The notes under the pieces were generated by a model. That model was not told the DNA's origin. It was given only the letters and a program-made list of their open reading frames with translations, and did not search any database. DNA of 64,000 nt from Selaginella moellendorffii. Its lineage: Eukaryota; Streptophyta; Lycopodiopsida; Selaginellales; Selaginellaceae. Of the stretch, positions 32,230-41,399 are shown one piece after another; within the stretch, counting starts at the first letter, position 1, and the number at the start of each line of letters is the position of its first letter. A program made the position numbers and the translations under genes. The stretch is from contig NW_003314295.1 in the NCBI RefSeq assembly GCF_000143415.4, positions 372,001 to 436,000 of the forward strand, read 5' to 3'.

Positions 32230-32560
32230 TAGCTAGGGCTTATTAGCTAAAGGAAGACCCAAATGACTCACGGCCATATTCCGCGAGATGGAACGCCACT
32301 ACGGCTCATAGAACTGGAAAGATCTCTTCATTGCCAGGTATATGAAGTACAAACAACAAAAGTTTGTGCTCCTTGGCAGGAGCTTGCTTTGTTCACACGT
32401 TTGTTGGAGCTTGTGATACAAGAAGTTTCGATCATCACGTACCATGTTGTTTGTTCTTCGTTTCTCCTCTTGGACGAAAAGAAGCGATGTTTCCATTTCG
32501 TCTTAGAGCATCTAAACCATGCCATGTTCAAAGAAATGAACGACAGTTTGTGAGGCTACT
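32230..32560 (-). repeat. Fusion of NTPase-gene 3' flank to the region upstream of the B3 C-terminal ORF
   Basis: The 3' flank of the 121-aa segment (through gcttgtgatacaag) is joined near 32420 to tacgtaccatgttgtttg, normally found upstream of the B3 C-terminal ORF. This creates a second, tandem copy of the Cys-rich scrap. No intact gene. Confidence 0.6.
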
Positions 32561-32673
32561 AACCCTGTGAAAAACATTACCACCCACAGCCTTAGTGGGA
32601 AATGGAATATATATTCTCCAAAATGCCCAAGCTCACCTCATGGACTTGGTCGTCACCCTGGAGTGGTCAACAA

Positions 32674-32838
32674 GGAGAGCCTGGCTATGGCGGGGATATG
32701 TGTGGAGGGGCACTTCCTGTGCACCTCCAAGCGACCAGGTGTGCCGGGACTACTGCCAGAAGTGCCAAAGGCAGCAAGTGTGAGATTTGCAACACTGGAG
32801 TTTGCCATCACCTCGAGTAAACCCTGCAGCTGAATCGC
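32674..32838 (+). pseudogene. Cys-rich peptide gene scrap, subfamily 1, inverted copy b
   Basis: Nearly identical to copy a but with the intact atatattctcc upstream stretch. The two lie 1.12 kb apart in tandem. Confidence 0.5.
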
Positions 32839-32885
32839 ATGGTAAAATCCTGTTACTCCAAAGTCTCCATTTTCTTAACCTGTTA

Positions 32886-33360
32886 TTAAAAGTACTTCCA
32901 AAGAACTCGTTTTAAACGACTCGTCTCTAAATTCATGTTTAATCTCGCAAGTAGAACCAGAGAGAGTGTAAGAATAGTATTTTGATTCGAAGAAAACATG
33001 ATGCACACAACAGTTCCTTCAGTAGTTTGGTTGTTCTTCACTTGCAAGGGCAGTGGTGAAGCGGGAGCAAGAACACAAGCATTCAATGAGAAACAAGGAA
33101 AAGAAGAAAAGAAGAACCATTGAAAAGCCATTATCCTCAATCACAAAGTTGAGAAGAGGGTTGTTTTTTTCAAAAAAACAAAACAAACGTTTTTTCCTTT
33201 CATCAGTATAGACTTTGAGTATTGATGTTCTTGATCAGGCACCACTGGAGCACTTGTACACATTTTCTTTGCACCAATAATACGGCATACCCTGGCAGCT
33301 AACAACGCAGCAACGTTTCCTTCGCTCATAATGTAACTCTAGCTAGGGCTTATTAGCTAA
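32886..33360 (-). other. Short-ORF region, inverted copy b, frame broken
   Basis: The N-terminal 62 residues are open (33141-33329), then a deletion in the ttttttt run region breaks the longer ORF. The alternate 77-aa-type frame extends to 84 residues (32886-33140). Confidence 0.4.
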
Positions 33361-33559
33361 AGGAAGACCCAAATGACTCACGGCCATATTCCGCGAGACA
33401 CGGCTCATAGAACTGGAAGGATCTCTTCATTGCCAGATATATGAAGTACAAACAACAAAAGTTTGTGCTCCTTGGCAGGAGCTTGCTTTGTTCACACGTT
33501 TGTTGGAGCTTGTGATACAAGATTGTTTTCGATCATCACTCCAGGGGATGATTCGACGA

Positions 33560-33925
33560 TCAGTGGCGAGCTCTCTTGCTCGGTGGCCCGGCTTGTTCTT
33601 GCTGAAGCGCCAGTTGCCTTGTGAAGTGGTTCACCTCCTTAGCCAGTTGCCTCCTGTTGTCTTCCTCCTCTTGCTGGAGCGCCACGGCCACCATCCGCGT
33701 GATCCGGTCGGCATGGGGAGGATCCAACGCCACCTCGTCCTCCATGTAATGGCAGTCCGGCCTGAGCGCCCTCTTGTTGTTGGTCTCGGCCCAGTGATCA
33801 TAGTCCGCGAAGTCGAAGCTATCGTATTGTTTCACCCGGATGCTCCTATTGTTACCAGCCTCGATCGCCAAGTCGTCGATCATGCGCTTGAGCTCAACAT
33901 ACCGCTCAACGTCCACCGCCACCAT
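33560..33925 (-). CDS. Conserved 121-aa segment (copy 4, inverted)
   Basis: Open from ATG 33925 to TGA 33560, with MVAVDVERY and QQEQAGPPSKRARH. A 12-bp in-frame loss upstream (SRSE) distinguishes it. It is preceded on the minus strand by the E segment at 34446-34084. Confidence 0.6.
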   Translation of the reverse strand: MVAVDVERYVELKRMIDDLAIEAGNNRSIRVKQYDSFDFADYDHWAETNNKRALRPDCHYMEDEVALDPPHADRITRMVAVALQQEEEDNRRQLAKEVNHFTRQLALQQEQAGPPSKRARH

Positions 33926-34083
33926 GCTCTGCTCGTGAGAAGTTCTTCTCGTCTCCCTTTTACAATCACAAACCCTATACGAAACAAACGAATATACTAC
34001 GTTTTTCGCCAAATATTGTTTCACCATCTTTAAGATAAAGGTTTTCAGCAACTTAACCAGTTTACTGAAATATTTTAAAATCT

Positions 34084-34446
34084 GTTTTATGCTCTCGACC
34101 GATTTGAAGAGCTTAGGAGCGAGGAGCCAGAAATTCGTGGATTCAACCAGAGTTTCGAAGCGATTAGAAGCGGAATTTCACTCGCTTCTGTCCCTGGATT
34201 TTTCCCAGCTTTCACTGAGCTCGTTGATGGCGTCAACTCTCTGCTTCCAGGACTTAATCTCCTCGCCATCCGTCGAGCATCATGCGTCCAATCTGGTTCT
34301 CTCCCCACCAGTCCAAGTCGTCCAGCAAGGGTTTCTTCCACCAGCTTTCGCTCATGGGACCTGGTAATCAATTCGCTGGATAAAGCTCCCACGAAAATTT
34401 GCCTTGCATTCCGCAAAATCGGGGAGAAGTTGACGAGATCGAGCAC
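34084..34446 (-). pseudogene. E segment of the NTPase gene (copy 4, inverted)
   Basis: Longest open frame of this segment in the window, 119 residues (LDLVNFSPILRNARQIF... to NRSRA). That length favours this reading frame, yet the helix-rich alternative is also visible one frame over. Confidence 0.45.
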
Positions 34447-34878
34447 TTCACAAGAAGGAAGAATTTCTTGGGTCTGAGCTGGATAGCTTTTGGATTTGGG
34501 AAGGGATACTTTTTTTTTTCACCTTTATATTTCGAAAGGAAATGGTTTATGGTGGTTTATTTATCCATAAGCTTCTGGAGTCATTGTTTATTCTATCTGT
34601 GGAAAGCTCTTTGTTAGCCTCATCGATGCTATTGTTCTTGTAGAAGGCATCCCTCCTCAAGCTTCACAATCAGTAACACCTGCCCGACTTGCAAAGAAGT
34701 GTAACGTGTTTGGAGCACAATTTTCTATCCTTTCTCAGGCACTTGAAAGTGCCATCCTTGCTTGTTCGGGAAAAAGAAAGAGAGAGAAGCATCATCTACA
34801 TAACGCATTAGGTTGAGCTTTGATGGTCTTGCGAAATTGAGAACCGCCTGGTGCCGCAAACATTCGTTTCCTCCCAAA
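34447..34878 (-). repeat. Inverted copy of the 6.28-6.70 kb region
   Basis: It contains the RYVDDASLSFFFP frame with the same TAG. It ends at ctcccaaatg, where it is joined to subfamily-2 sequence (tactccaaagtctcaattg). Confidence 0.7.
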
Positions 34879-34984
34879 TGTACTCCAAAGTCTCAATTGT
34901 TAAAAGTTTATTATATAAGCACACTTACCAGAGAGAAGAATAGTAATTGGCACACAACAGTTACTTCAATAGTTTGGTTGTTTT

Positions 34985-35269
34985 TCACTTGCAAGGGCAT
35001 TCGATGAGAAACAAAGAAAAGAAGAACATTGAAAAGCGATTCTCCTCAATCACAAAGTTGAGAAGAGGAAGTAGAAATTCGTTTTTTCCTCTCTTAACCT
35101 GTCCTCCACGTCTTCCATAATTCCTAACTGATGTTCCACATTTCATAATCTCTGTCCCATATCTTAGTAATTGAGTATTGATGTTCTTGATCAAGCCCCC
35201 CAAGGTCACTGGAGCACTTCTACACATTTTCTTTGCACCAATAATACGGCATATCTTGGCAACTAACAA
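34985..35269 (-). CDS. Hypothetical 94-aa ORF (short-ORF region, subfamily 2, second copy)
   Basis: Matches the ORF at 20372-20656 with a handful of substitutions (for example GGQVKRGK for RGQVRRGK). No indels separate the two copies, which is compatible with coding constraint or with recent duplication. Confidence 0.3.
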   Translation of the reverse strand: MLVAKICRIIGAKKMCRSAPVTLGGLIKNINTQLLRYGTEIMKCGTSVRNYGRRGGQVKRGKNEFLLPLLNFVIEENRFSMFFFSLFLIECPCK

Positions 35270-35495
35270 CGCAGCATCGTTTCCTTCGCTCGTAACATAG
35301 CTCTAGCTAGGGCTAAAGGAAGACTCACGGCCATACTGAGATGGAACGCCACTAAAGCTCAAACACTAGAACTGGAAAGATCTCTTCATTGCCAGTATAT
35401 GAAGTACAAACAACAAAGGTTTTCTGCTCCTAGTTTTAGTAATGCTTGTGATACAAGATTGTTTTCGATCATCCCCCAAGGGGCTGATTCGACGA

Positions 35496-37995
35496 TCAGT
35501 GGCGAGCTCTCTTGCTCGGTGGCCCAGCTTGTTGTTGCTGAAGCGCCAGTTGCCTTGTGAAGTAGTTCACCTCCTTAGCCAGTCGCCTCCTGTTCGCTTC
35601 CTCCTCTTGCTGGGCTACCATCCGTGTGATTCGGTCGGCATGGGGAGGATCCAACGTCACCTGTCGTCCATGTAATGGCTGTCCGGCCTGAGCGCCCTCT
35701 TGTTGTTGGTCTCGGCCCAGTGATCATAGTCCGCGAAGTCGAAGCTATCGTATTGTTTCACCCGGATGCTCCTATTGTTACCAGCCTCGATCGCCAAGTC
35801 GTCAATCATGCGCTTGAGCTCAACATACCGCTCAACGTCCACCGCCACCATCTTCGATCTGCTCCGCTCGTGAGAAGTTCTTCTGGACTCCTTTTTACAA
35901 TCACTAACCCCATACAAAACAAATGGATATGCCACTTTTTTGCCAAATATTCTTTCATTATCTTTAAGACAAAAAAAAGGTTTTAACCGGCTTACTGAAA
36001 TATTTTTAAATTTGTTTTATGGAGCAGCGATCTCCACAGATTTGAAGAGCTAGGAGTGAGGAACTAGAAATTCGTGGATTCAACCAAAGTTTCGAAGACT
36101 TGTTTTGTCCCTGAATTTTTTCCATCTTTCACTGAGCTCATTGATGGCATCAACTCTCTGCTTTCAGGATTTAATCTGTCCAAGCATCAATCCCGTCCTC
36201 AGTCCAAGTCGTCCAGCAACAGTTTCTGCCACCAGCTGGGACGCTCTGCATGTATAGCCCCTGGTAATTAATCCGCTGGAGAAAGCTCCCACGAAAATTC
36301 GCCTTGCATGTGCGCGGCTGCGGGGTTAAAAGGAGACTGGATAAACATGCACACACTTGTCAATTACAAAATCATGCAAGGAGAGTAGGGGAGAAAAACA
36401 AGAACAGTACACACACACCGAAACAAGAAACACCAGGGGAAAAAAAAAAAGTGGCAGCCATGCCTCCAATGATGCCCTCTAGATCCGTAATTGTACATGG
36501 CACCTCGATCTCGTGCAGGGCGCTTCATCCAAACGCAATTAAAGCACATATGTAGCAGTATGGCATGCACTCGCACAAGCTTTTGCATGCGGTTCAGAAC
36601 TTCCCTCTCCTCTTTCAAATGCTTCCCTGAAGCCCTTGCATGAGTCGTCGTCCATGGGAGGCAGGACAATGGTCATCTGGGGAATAGGCAGATCAAGCCT
36701 TTTCCACGAATGCCTGCCAGTCTTCGTAACCTTTGGCTGACCGTCTTCAATCACGTAGTCACTCAAACCCATGAAACTCCCCGCTTGCTTGGTGCTTAAC
36801 TCCTGGATTTATCATGTTCACAAGCTCCCCATTCCCCAGCACATCCCTGTATCGCCTCTTGAACGCTTTCAACAGCTCCGAAGGCTTTTAGGCATCCATA
36901 TGGAAAGTCACAAACCGGGCCTCATCCATTGTCGTCTCAGCGGCATCAGCACCATTCCGGGATGGACTTGCGAAGAGGACCGTCCTTCCTCGTGTGGCTC
37001 TATATCCTTGAAAGCTATCGTCCATAAGGAGCCAAGTCCCTGCTAAGCTCAACAGGTCTGTCGGAACTTTATACAAGCACCAGATCTCTCCGCCCAGCGA
37101 GATGATGATGAAGACCCTGGCATCCACAAACAGTTGCACTAAAATGTATGCTCCAGCTAGTTCCGCATCGCTGAGGAGCTCGTGAACGAAGTACCAGATG
37201 CAGCACGACTTCCTATCCCCGGATTACCGGAGATGTGCGCGAAGATGCTGTGGCCGTGTCTCAGCTGACGATAGATCTTCTCGTAAGACTTGCGAACGAG
37301 GATGTCGGCATGGTTGGCTGTGAGCTCGGCTATGACGGCAGGGAGCCTCAGAAATCCTTCCGCACCCCAACCCCTGCACAGGTGCGAGCGGGTGTCCGGG
37401 GGGAAAGTCTTGTCCTTGGCAAAAGGGACTGCATAAACAAGCACACACTTGTCAAAGTTACAAATCATGGAAGAGCAGAGGGAACATACACACAACGAAA
37501 ACAAAAAGACTGTACCTCGAATGATATGCTCTGCCCCGGCGTCGAACTTGACACGGTTTAAGCCATCGTCCACGCTCATCCGGCTTCTTGTAAAAGAAAC
37601 TTAGGGCGCCAGCCGTAACCCGCACTTTGCCATTCTTTAGACAGAACCTGAGCTTGTCATCCCTCCATGCGAAAGTACACGATGCCAATCGTCCCACAGC
37701 CTTATAGAAAATGAGACGAAACAAAATCCATGGCTGCTGCTCTGCTGCTGCTCTCTGAAAAGAAAACAATGAGATTTGTCAAAAGATTGCTTTCAGCAAT
37801 ATTCTCTCCTTTCACTGCACAGGCCAGCAGCAGCACTAATAGAGAAGCAAGCATCTCTCCATCCCAAAATGAAACAGATAAATGCTTTTTGTGGGTTCCA
37901 GCTGAAGAAGAATCCATCGATTTTGTTACGATCATGTGAGAGAGCACTTACCTTGCAAGTTCTTCTTGCGGAGTAAAATTCCTAGAGCGTAGAAA
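35496..37995 (-). pseudogene. Crinkler-like NTPase gene, second copy
   Basis: Exon 2 (ILLRKKNLQ) is recognisable near 37.97 kb, but exon 1 has lost its ATG and exon 3 is shortened by deletion. The NTPase region is clear at 37.58-37.16 kb: HIIR at a GTACAG donor, an acceptor tatgcag before PFAKDKTFPPDT, then ILVRKSYEKIYRQLRHG and HISGNPGIG. One missing A turns the Walker A lysine codon out of frame (GGAAGTCG for GGAAAGTCG). The TAA after FHMDA is shared. The last exon (35851-35496) has a 5-bp and other deletions in the ALDPPHAD region. Very similar to the copy 14.6 kb further right. Confidence 0.65.
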
Positions 37996-38270
37996 CAACA
38001 TCTACGACTTTGTAAAGTTTAAAATTTTGAACTAAGAATGGAGAGAGAAAAGCTTACTTACGACCAGAAAAGTCTCGAGAGTGAAAATAAAGAAGAAAAG
38101 GGATACCACTCACAAGTTTGATTTTCCTGCAATAAATAAATACTCCAGAAGCTTATGGATAAATAAACCACCATAAACCATTTCCTTTCGAAAAATAAAG
38201 GTGAAAAAAAAGTATCCCAAATCCAAAAGCTATCCAGCTCCGACCGAAGAAATTCTTCTTTCTTGCGGAG

Positions 38271-38630
38271 TGCTCGATCTCGTCAACTTCTCCCCGATTT
38301 TGCGGAATGCAAGGCAAATTTTTGTGGGAGCTTTATCCAGCAGATTGATTACCAGGTCCCAGGAGCGAAAGCTGGTGGAAGAAACTCTTGCTGGTCGACT
38401 TGGAGTGGTGGGGAGAGAACGAGATTGGACGCATGATGCTCCGATGGATGGCAAGGAGATTAAATCCTAGAAGCAGAGAGTTGACGCCATCAACTAGCTC
38501 AGTGAAAGCTAGGGACAGAAGTGAGTGAAAATCCGCTTCCAATCGTTTCGAAACTCTGGTTTTATACGCCATCAAGAATATCTGGCTCCTCACTCCTGAG
38601 CTCTTCAAATCGGTGGAGAGCATAAAACAA
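38271..38630 (+). pseudogene. E segment of the NTPase gene (copy 5)
   Basis: Degraded: the SESWEKSRD part is shortened (ctagggacagaagtg) and the ETLVEST part is changed to VLYAIKNIWLL. Confidence 0.45.
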
Positions 38631-38784
38631 ATTTAAAATATTTCAGTAAACCGGTTAAGTTGCTGAAAACCTTTATCTTAAAGATGGTGAAACAATATTT
38701 GGCGAAAAACGTAGTATATTCGTTTGTTTCGTATAGGGTTTGTGATTGTAAAAGGGAGACGATCACGAGCAGAGCAGATCGGAG

Positions 38785-39146
38785 ATGGTGGCGGTGGACG
38801 TTGAGCGGTATGTTGAGCTCAAGCGCATGATCAACGACTTGGCGATCGAGGCTGGTAACAAAGCATCCGGGTGAAACAATACGATAGCTTTGCCTTCGCG
38901 GACTATGATCACTGGGCCGAGACCAACAACAAGAGGGCGCTCAGGCCGGACTGCCATTACATGGAGGACGAGGTGGCGTTGGATCCTCCCCATGCCGACC
39001 GGATCACGCGGATGGTGGCCGTGGCGCTCCAGCAAGAGGAGGAAGACAACAGGAGGCAACTGGCTAAGGAGGTGAACCACTTCACAAGGCAACTGGCGCT
39101 TCAGCAACAACAAGCCGGGCCACTGAGCAAGAGAGCTCGCCACTGA
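38785..39146 (+). pseudogene. Conserved 121-aa segment (copy 5), frameshifted
   Basis: A deletion at ggtaacaaagcatcc removes about 7 bp (NNRS), so MVAVDVERY and the rest are in different frames. The C-terminal 91 codons from 38871 remain open. Confidence 0.6.
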
Positions 39147-39376
39147 TCGTCAAATCATCCCCTGGAGTGATGATCGAAAACAATCTTGTATCACAAGCTC
39201 CAACAAACGTGTGAACAAAGCAAGCTCCTGCCAAGGAGCACAAACTTTTGTTGTTTGTACTTCATATATCTGGCAATGAAGAGATCTTTCCAGTTCTATG
39301 AGCCGTGTCTCGCGGAATATGGCCGTGAGTCATTTGGGTCTTCCTTTAGCTAATAAGCCCTAGCTAGAGCTACATT

Positions 39377-39670
39377 ATGAGCGAAGGAAACGTTGCTGCG
39401 TTGTTAGCTGCCAGGGTATGCCGTATTATTGGTGCAAAGAAAATGTGTACAAGTGCTCCAGTGGTGCCTGATCAAGAACATCAATACTCAAAGTCTATAC
39501 TGATGAAAGGAAAAAACGTTTGTTTTGTTTTTTTGAAAAAAACAATGCGCCTACTCCCTCTTCTCAACTTTGTGATTGAGGATAATGGCTTTTCAATGGT
39601 TCTTCTTTTCCTTGTTTCTCATCGAATGCTTGTGTTCTTGCTCCCGCTTCACCACTACCCTTGCAAGTGA
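39377..39670 (+). CDS. Hypothetical 97-aa ORF (short-ORF region, module 4)
   Basis: Same start as the 7863 ORF, but an 11-bp deletion in the ttcttttcttc run replaces the hydrophobic tail with LLFLVSHRMLVFLL. This loss without obvious penalty argues against strong constraint. Confidence 0.25.
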   Translation: MSEGNVAALLAARVCRIIGAKKMCTSAPVVPDQEHQYSKSILMKGKNVCFVFLKKTMRLLPLLNFVIEDNGFSMVLLFLVSHRMLVFLLPLHHYPCK

Positions 39671-39871
39671 AAAACAACCAAACTACTGAAGGAACTGTTG
39701 TGTGCATCATGTTTTCTTCGAATCAAAGTACTATTCTTACGCTCTCTCTGGTTCTACTTGCGAGAACAAACATGAATTTAGAGACGAGTCGTTTAAAATG
39801 AGTTCTTTGGAAGTACTTTTAATAACAGATTAAGAAAATGGAGACTTTGGAGTAACAGGATTTTACCATGC

Positions 39872-40037
39872 GATTCAGCTGCAGGGTTTACTCGAGGTGA
39901 TGGCAAACTCCAGTGTTGCAATCTCACACTTGCTGCCTTTGGCACTTCTGGCAGTTGTCCCGGCACACCTGGTCGCTTGGAGGTGCACAGGAAGTGCCCC
40001 TCCACACATATCCCCGCCATAGCCAGGCTCTCCTTGT
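39872..40037 (-). pseudogene. Cys-rich peptide gene scrap, subfamily 1 (module 4)
   Basis: Shares the one-base loss (tgttgcaatctc) with the 8366-8530 copy, supporting a direct duplication of module 1 to module 4. Confidence 0.5.
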
Positions 40038-40281
40038 TGACCACTCCAGGGTGACGACCAAGTCCATGAGGTGAGCTTGGCCATTTTGGAGAATATATAT
40101 TCCATTTCCCACTAAGGCTGTGGGTCGTAATGTTTTTCACAGGGTTAGTAGCCTCAGAAACTGTCGTTGATTTCTTCGAACATGGCATGGTTTAGATGCT
40201 CTAAGACGAAATGGAAACATCGCTTCTTTTCGTCCAAGATGAGAAACGAAGAACAAACAACATGGTACGTACCTGAGGAAA

Positions 40282-40479
40282 ATGTCTGAGAAAAGAATGA
40301 TAAAGAACAAGAAGACGAGGTTGGCATCCGAGGAGCTCGGGGTGACTGTAAAGATGCACAGGAGCAAGCTCGAGCGCATTGTGCAGGGCAGCTTCAATGG
40401 ATCGCTCAAGGCTAAAGCATCCGAAGAAGAGCTGAGGAAGATCCTCCACCTGGCATTTCCTCACTATGATGCCTTCTAG
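40282..40479 (+). CDS. B3-gene C-terminal domain as a stand-alone ORF (65 aa)
   Basis: Open, with two in-frame deletions relative to the 77-aa copy (AAE near the start and MTRSLLGSPGA). The counterpart in module 1 is broken by an indel, so this copy either avoided decay or was corrected. Confidence 0.5.
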   Translation: MSEKRMIKNKKTRLASEELGVTVKMHRSKLERIVQGSFNGSLKAKASEEELRKILHLAFPHYDAF

Positions 40480-40540
40480 TGGAAAACTGATAAGAACTGA
40501 TGTCTTGAGATGTATTTTAACTTAGAAATGTATTTTCCTT

Positions 40541-40699
40541 TTACACAACAACTATTGGAGCAATCGATTTCACTGAACGAAGAAATCTTGGTTTTGGTGG
40601 TGGCAACTGTGATGGCAGGTCCTTGTCTTCGCTAGACTCTCTGGGACAACTTTTGGACGTGCTAGCCTCCACTGCATTGATCACAAACAAACTCCCCAT
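40541..40699 (-). CDS. Small conserved ORF, 52 aa (copy 4)
   Basis: Open from MGSLFVINAVEAS to VVV. It differs from the copy at 9043-9201 by Lys to Arg in CPRESSED, Pro to Leu in DLPSQ and His to Arg, with no indels. A TATA-like box lies at the same distance upstream. Confidence 0.45.
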   Translation of the reverse strand: MGSLFVINAVEASTSKSCPRESSEDKDLPSQLPPPKPRFLRSVKSIAPIVVV

Positions 40700-40789
40700 T
40701 GCACTACTTGTCGATGGATCCTAGGTTATATACAAACTGAAAAGGGTTGAGACAAAAGGGAGGCATATATAGCTTTTAGTGCGAATATT

Positions 40790-41165
40790 CTTTATTTTAT
40801 TCTGGTCTAAGCTGTTTTGCATTCATGTCTTAAGAAAAAAAATTATAATAATAAAAACATAAAGAGAAATAAAATATATATATGATTTAATATTTGAGCT
40901 TTTACCCTCATTGAAATGCCACATCCACTTGCATGGTTTCCTAGCTTGCTATATCACTCCAAAGGTTCTAGGCATTATAAAATGATTAGAAAATCAATGC
41001 TAAAGTAAAGATAAATCTTTTGATTAGGTATATCTTGAAAGTAAATGATTTGTTTGGCCATGAGGTATAAAATCCTAAACTTCCCTTCTAACATTACAGG
41101 TATTAATATAAACTTACTTCAAGGATTATTAGTATTAAAAATATTAGTTAGGATTTTAATAATTG
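40790..41165. other. AT-rich spacer, left half (module 4)
   Basis: No gene seen. It ends at the gypsy insertion. Confidence 0.7.
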
Positions 41166-41169
41166 ACAG

Positions 41170-41344
41170 TGTGAGTGATTGGAATATGGAAAGGGAATAT
41201 AGAAAATGTGCATATCAATTAGCCCAAAAACCCTAGCTTATATACATGAGCGAGTGGTTAGAATTAAAACCAATCCGACGGCTACCAAAATCCCACTATG
41301 CTAATATTAGTATATAGCATGTAGCCATACATTTGGCCCTCACA
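41170..41344 (-). repeat. 3' LTR of the 41 kb gypsy element
   Basis: TGTGAG...ctcaca termini intact. A pyrimidine tract (tcatcccctcctctc) follows on the plus strand, the complement of the polypurine tract. Confidence 0.9.
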
Positions 41345-41399
41345 TCATCCCCTCCTCTCGGAATAATGGAAGACCATCAGGGTTCTCTTGTAGACGGGC

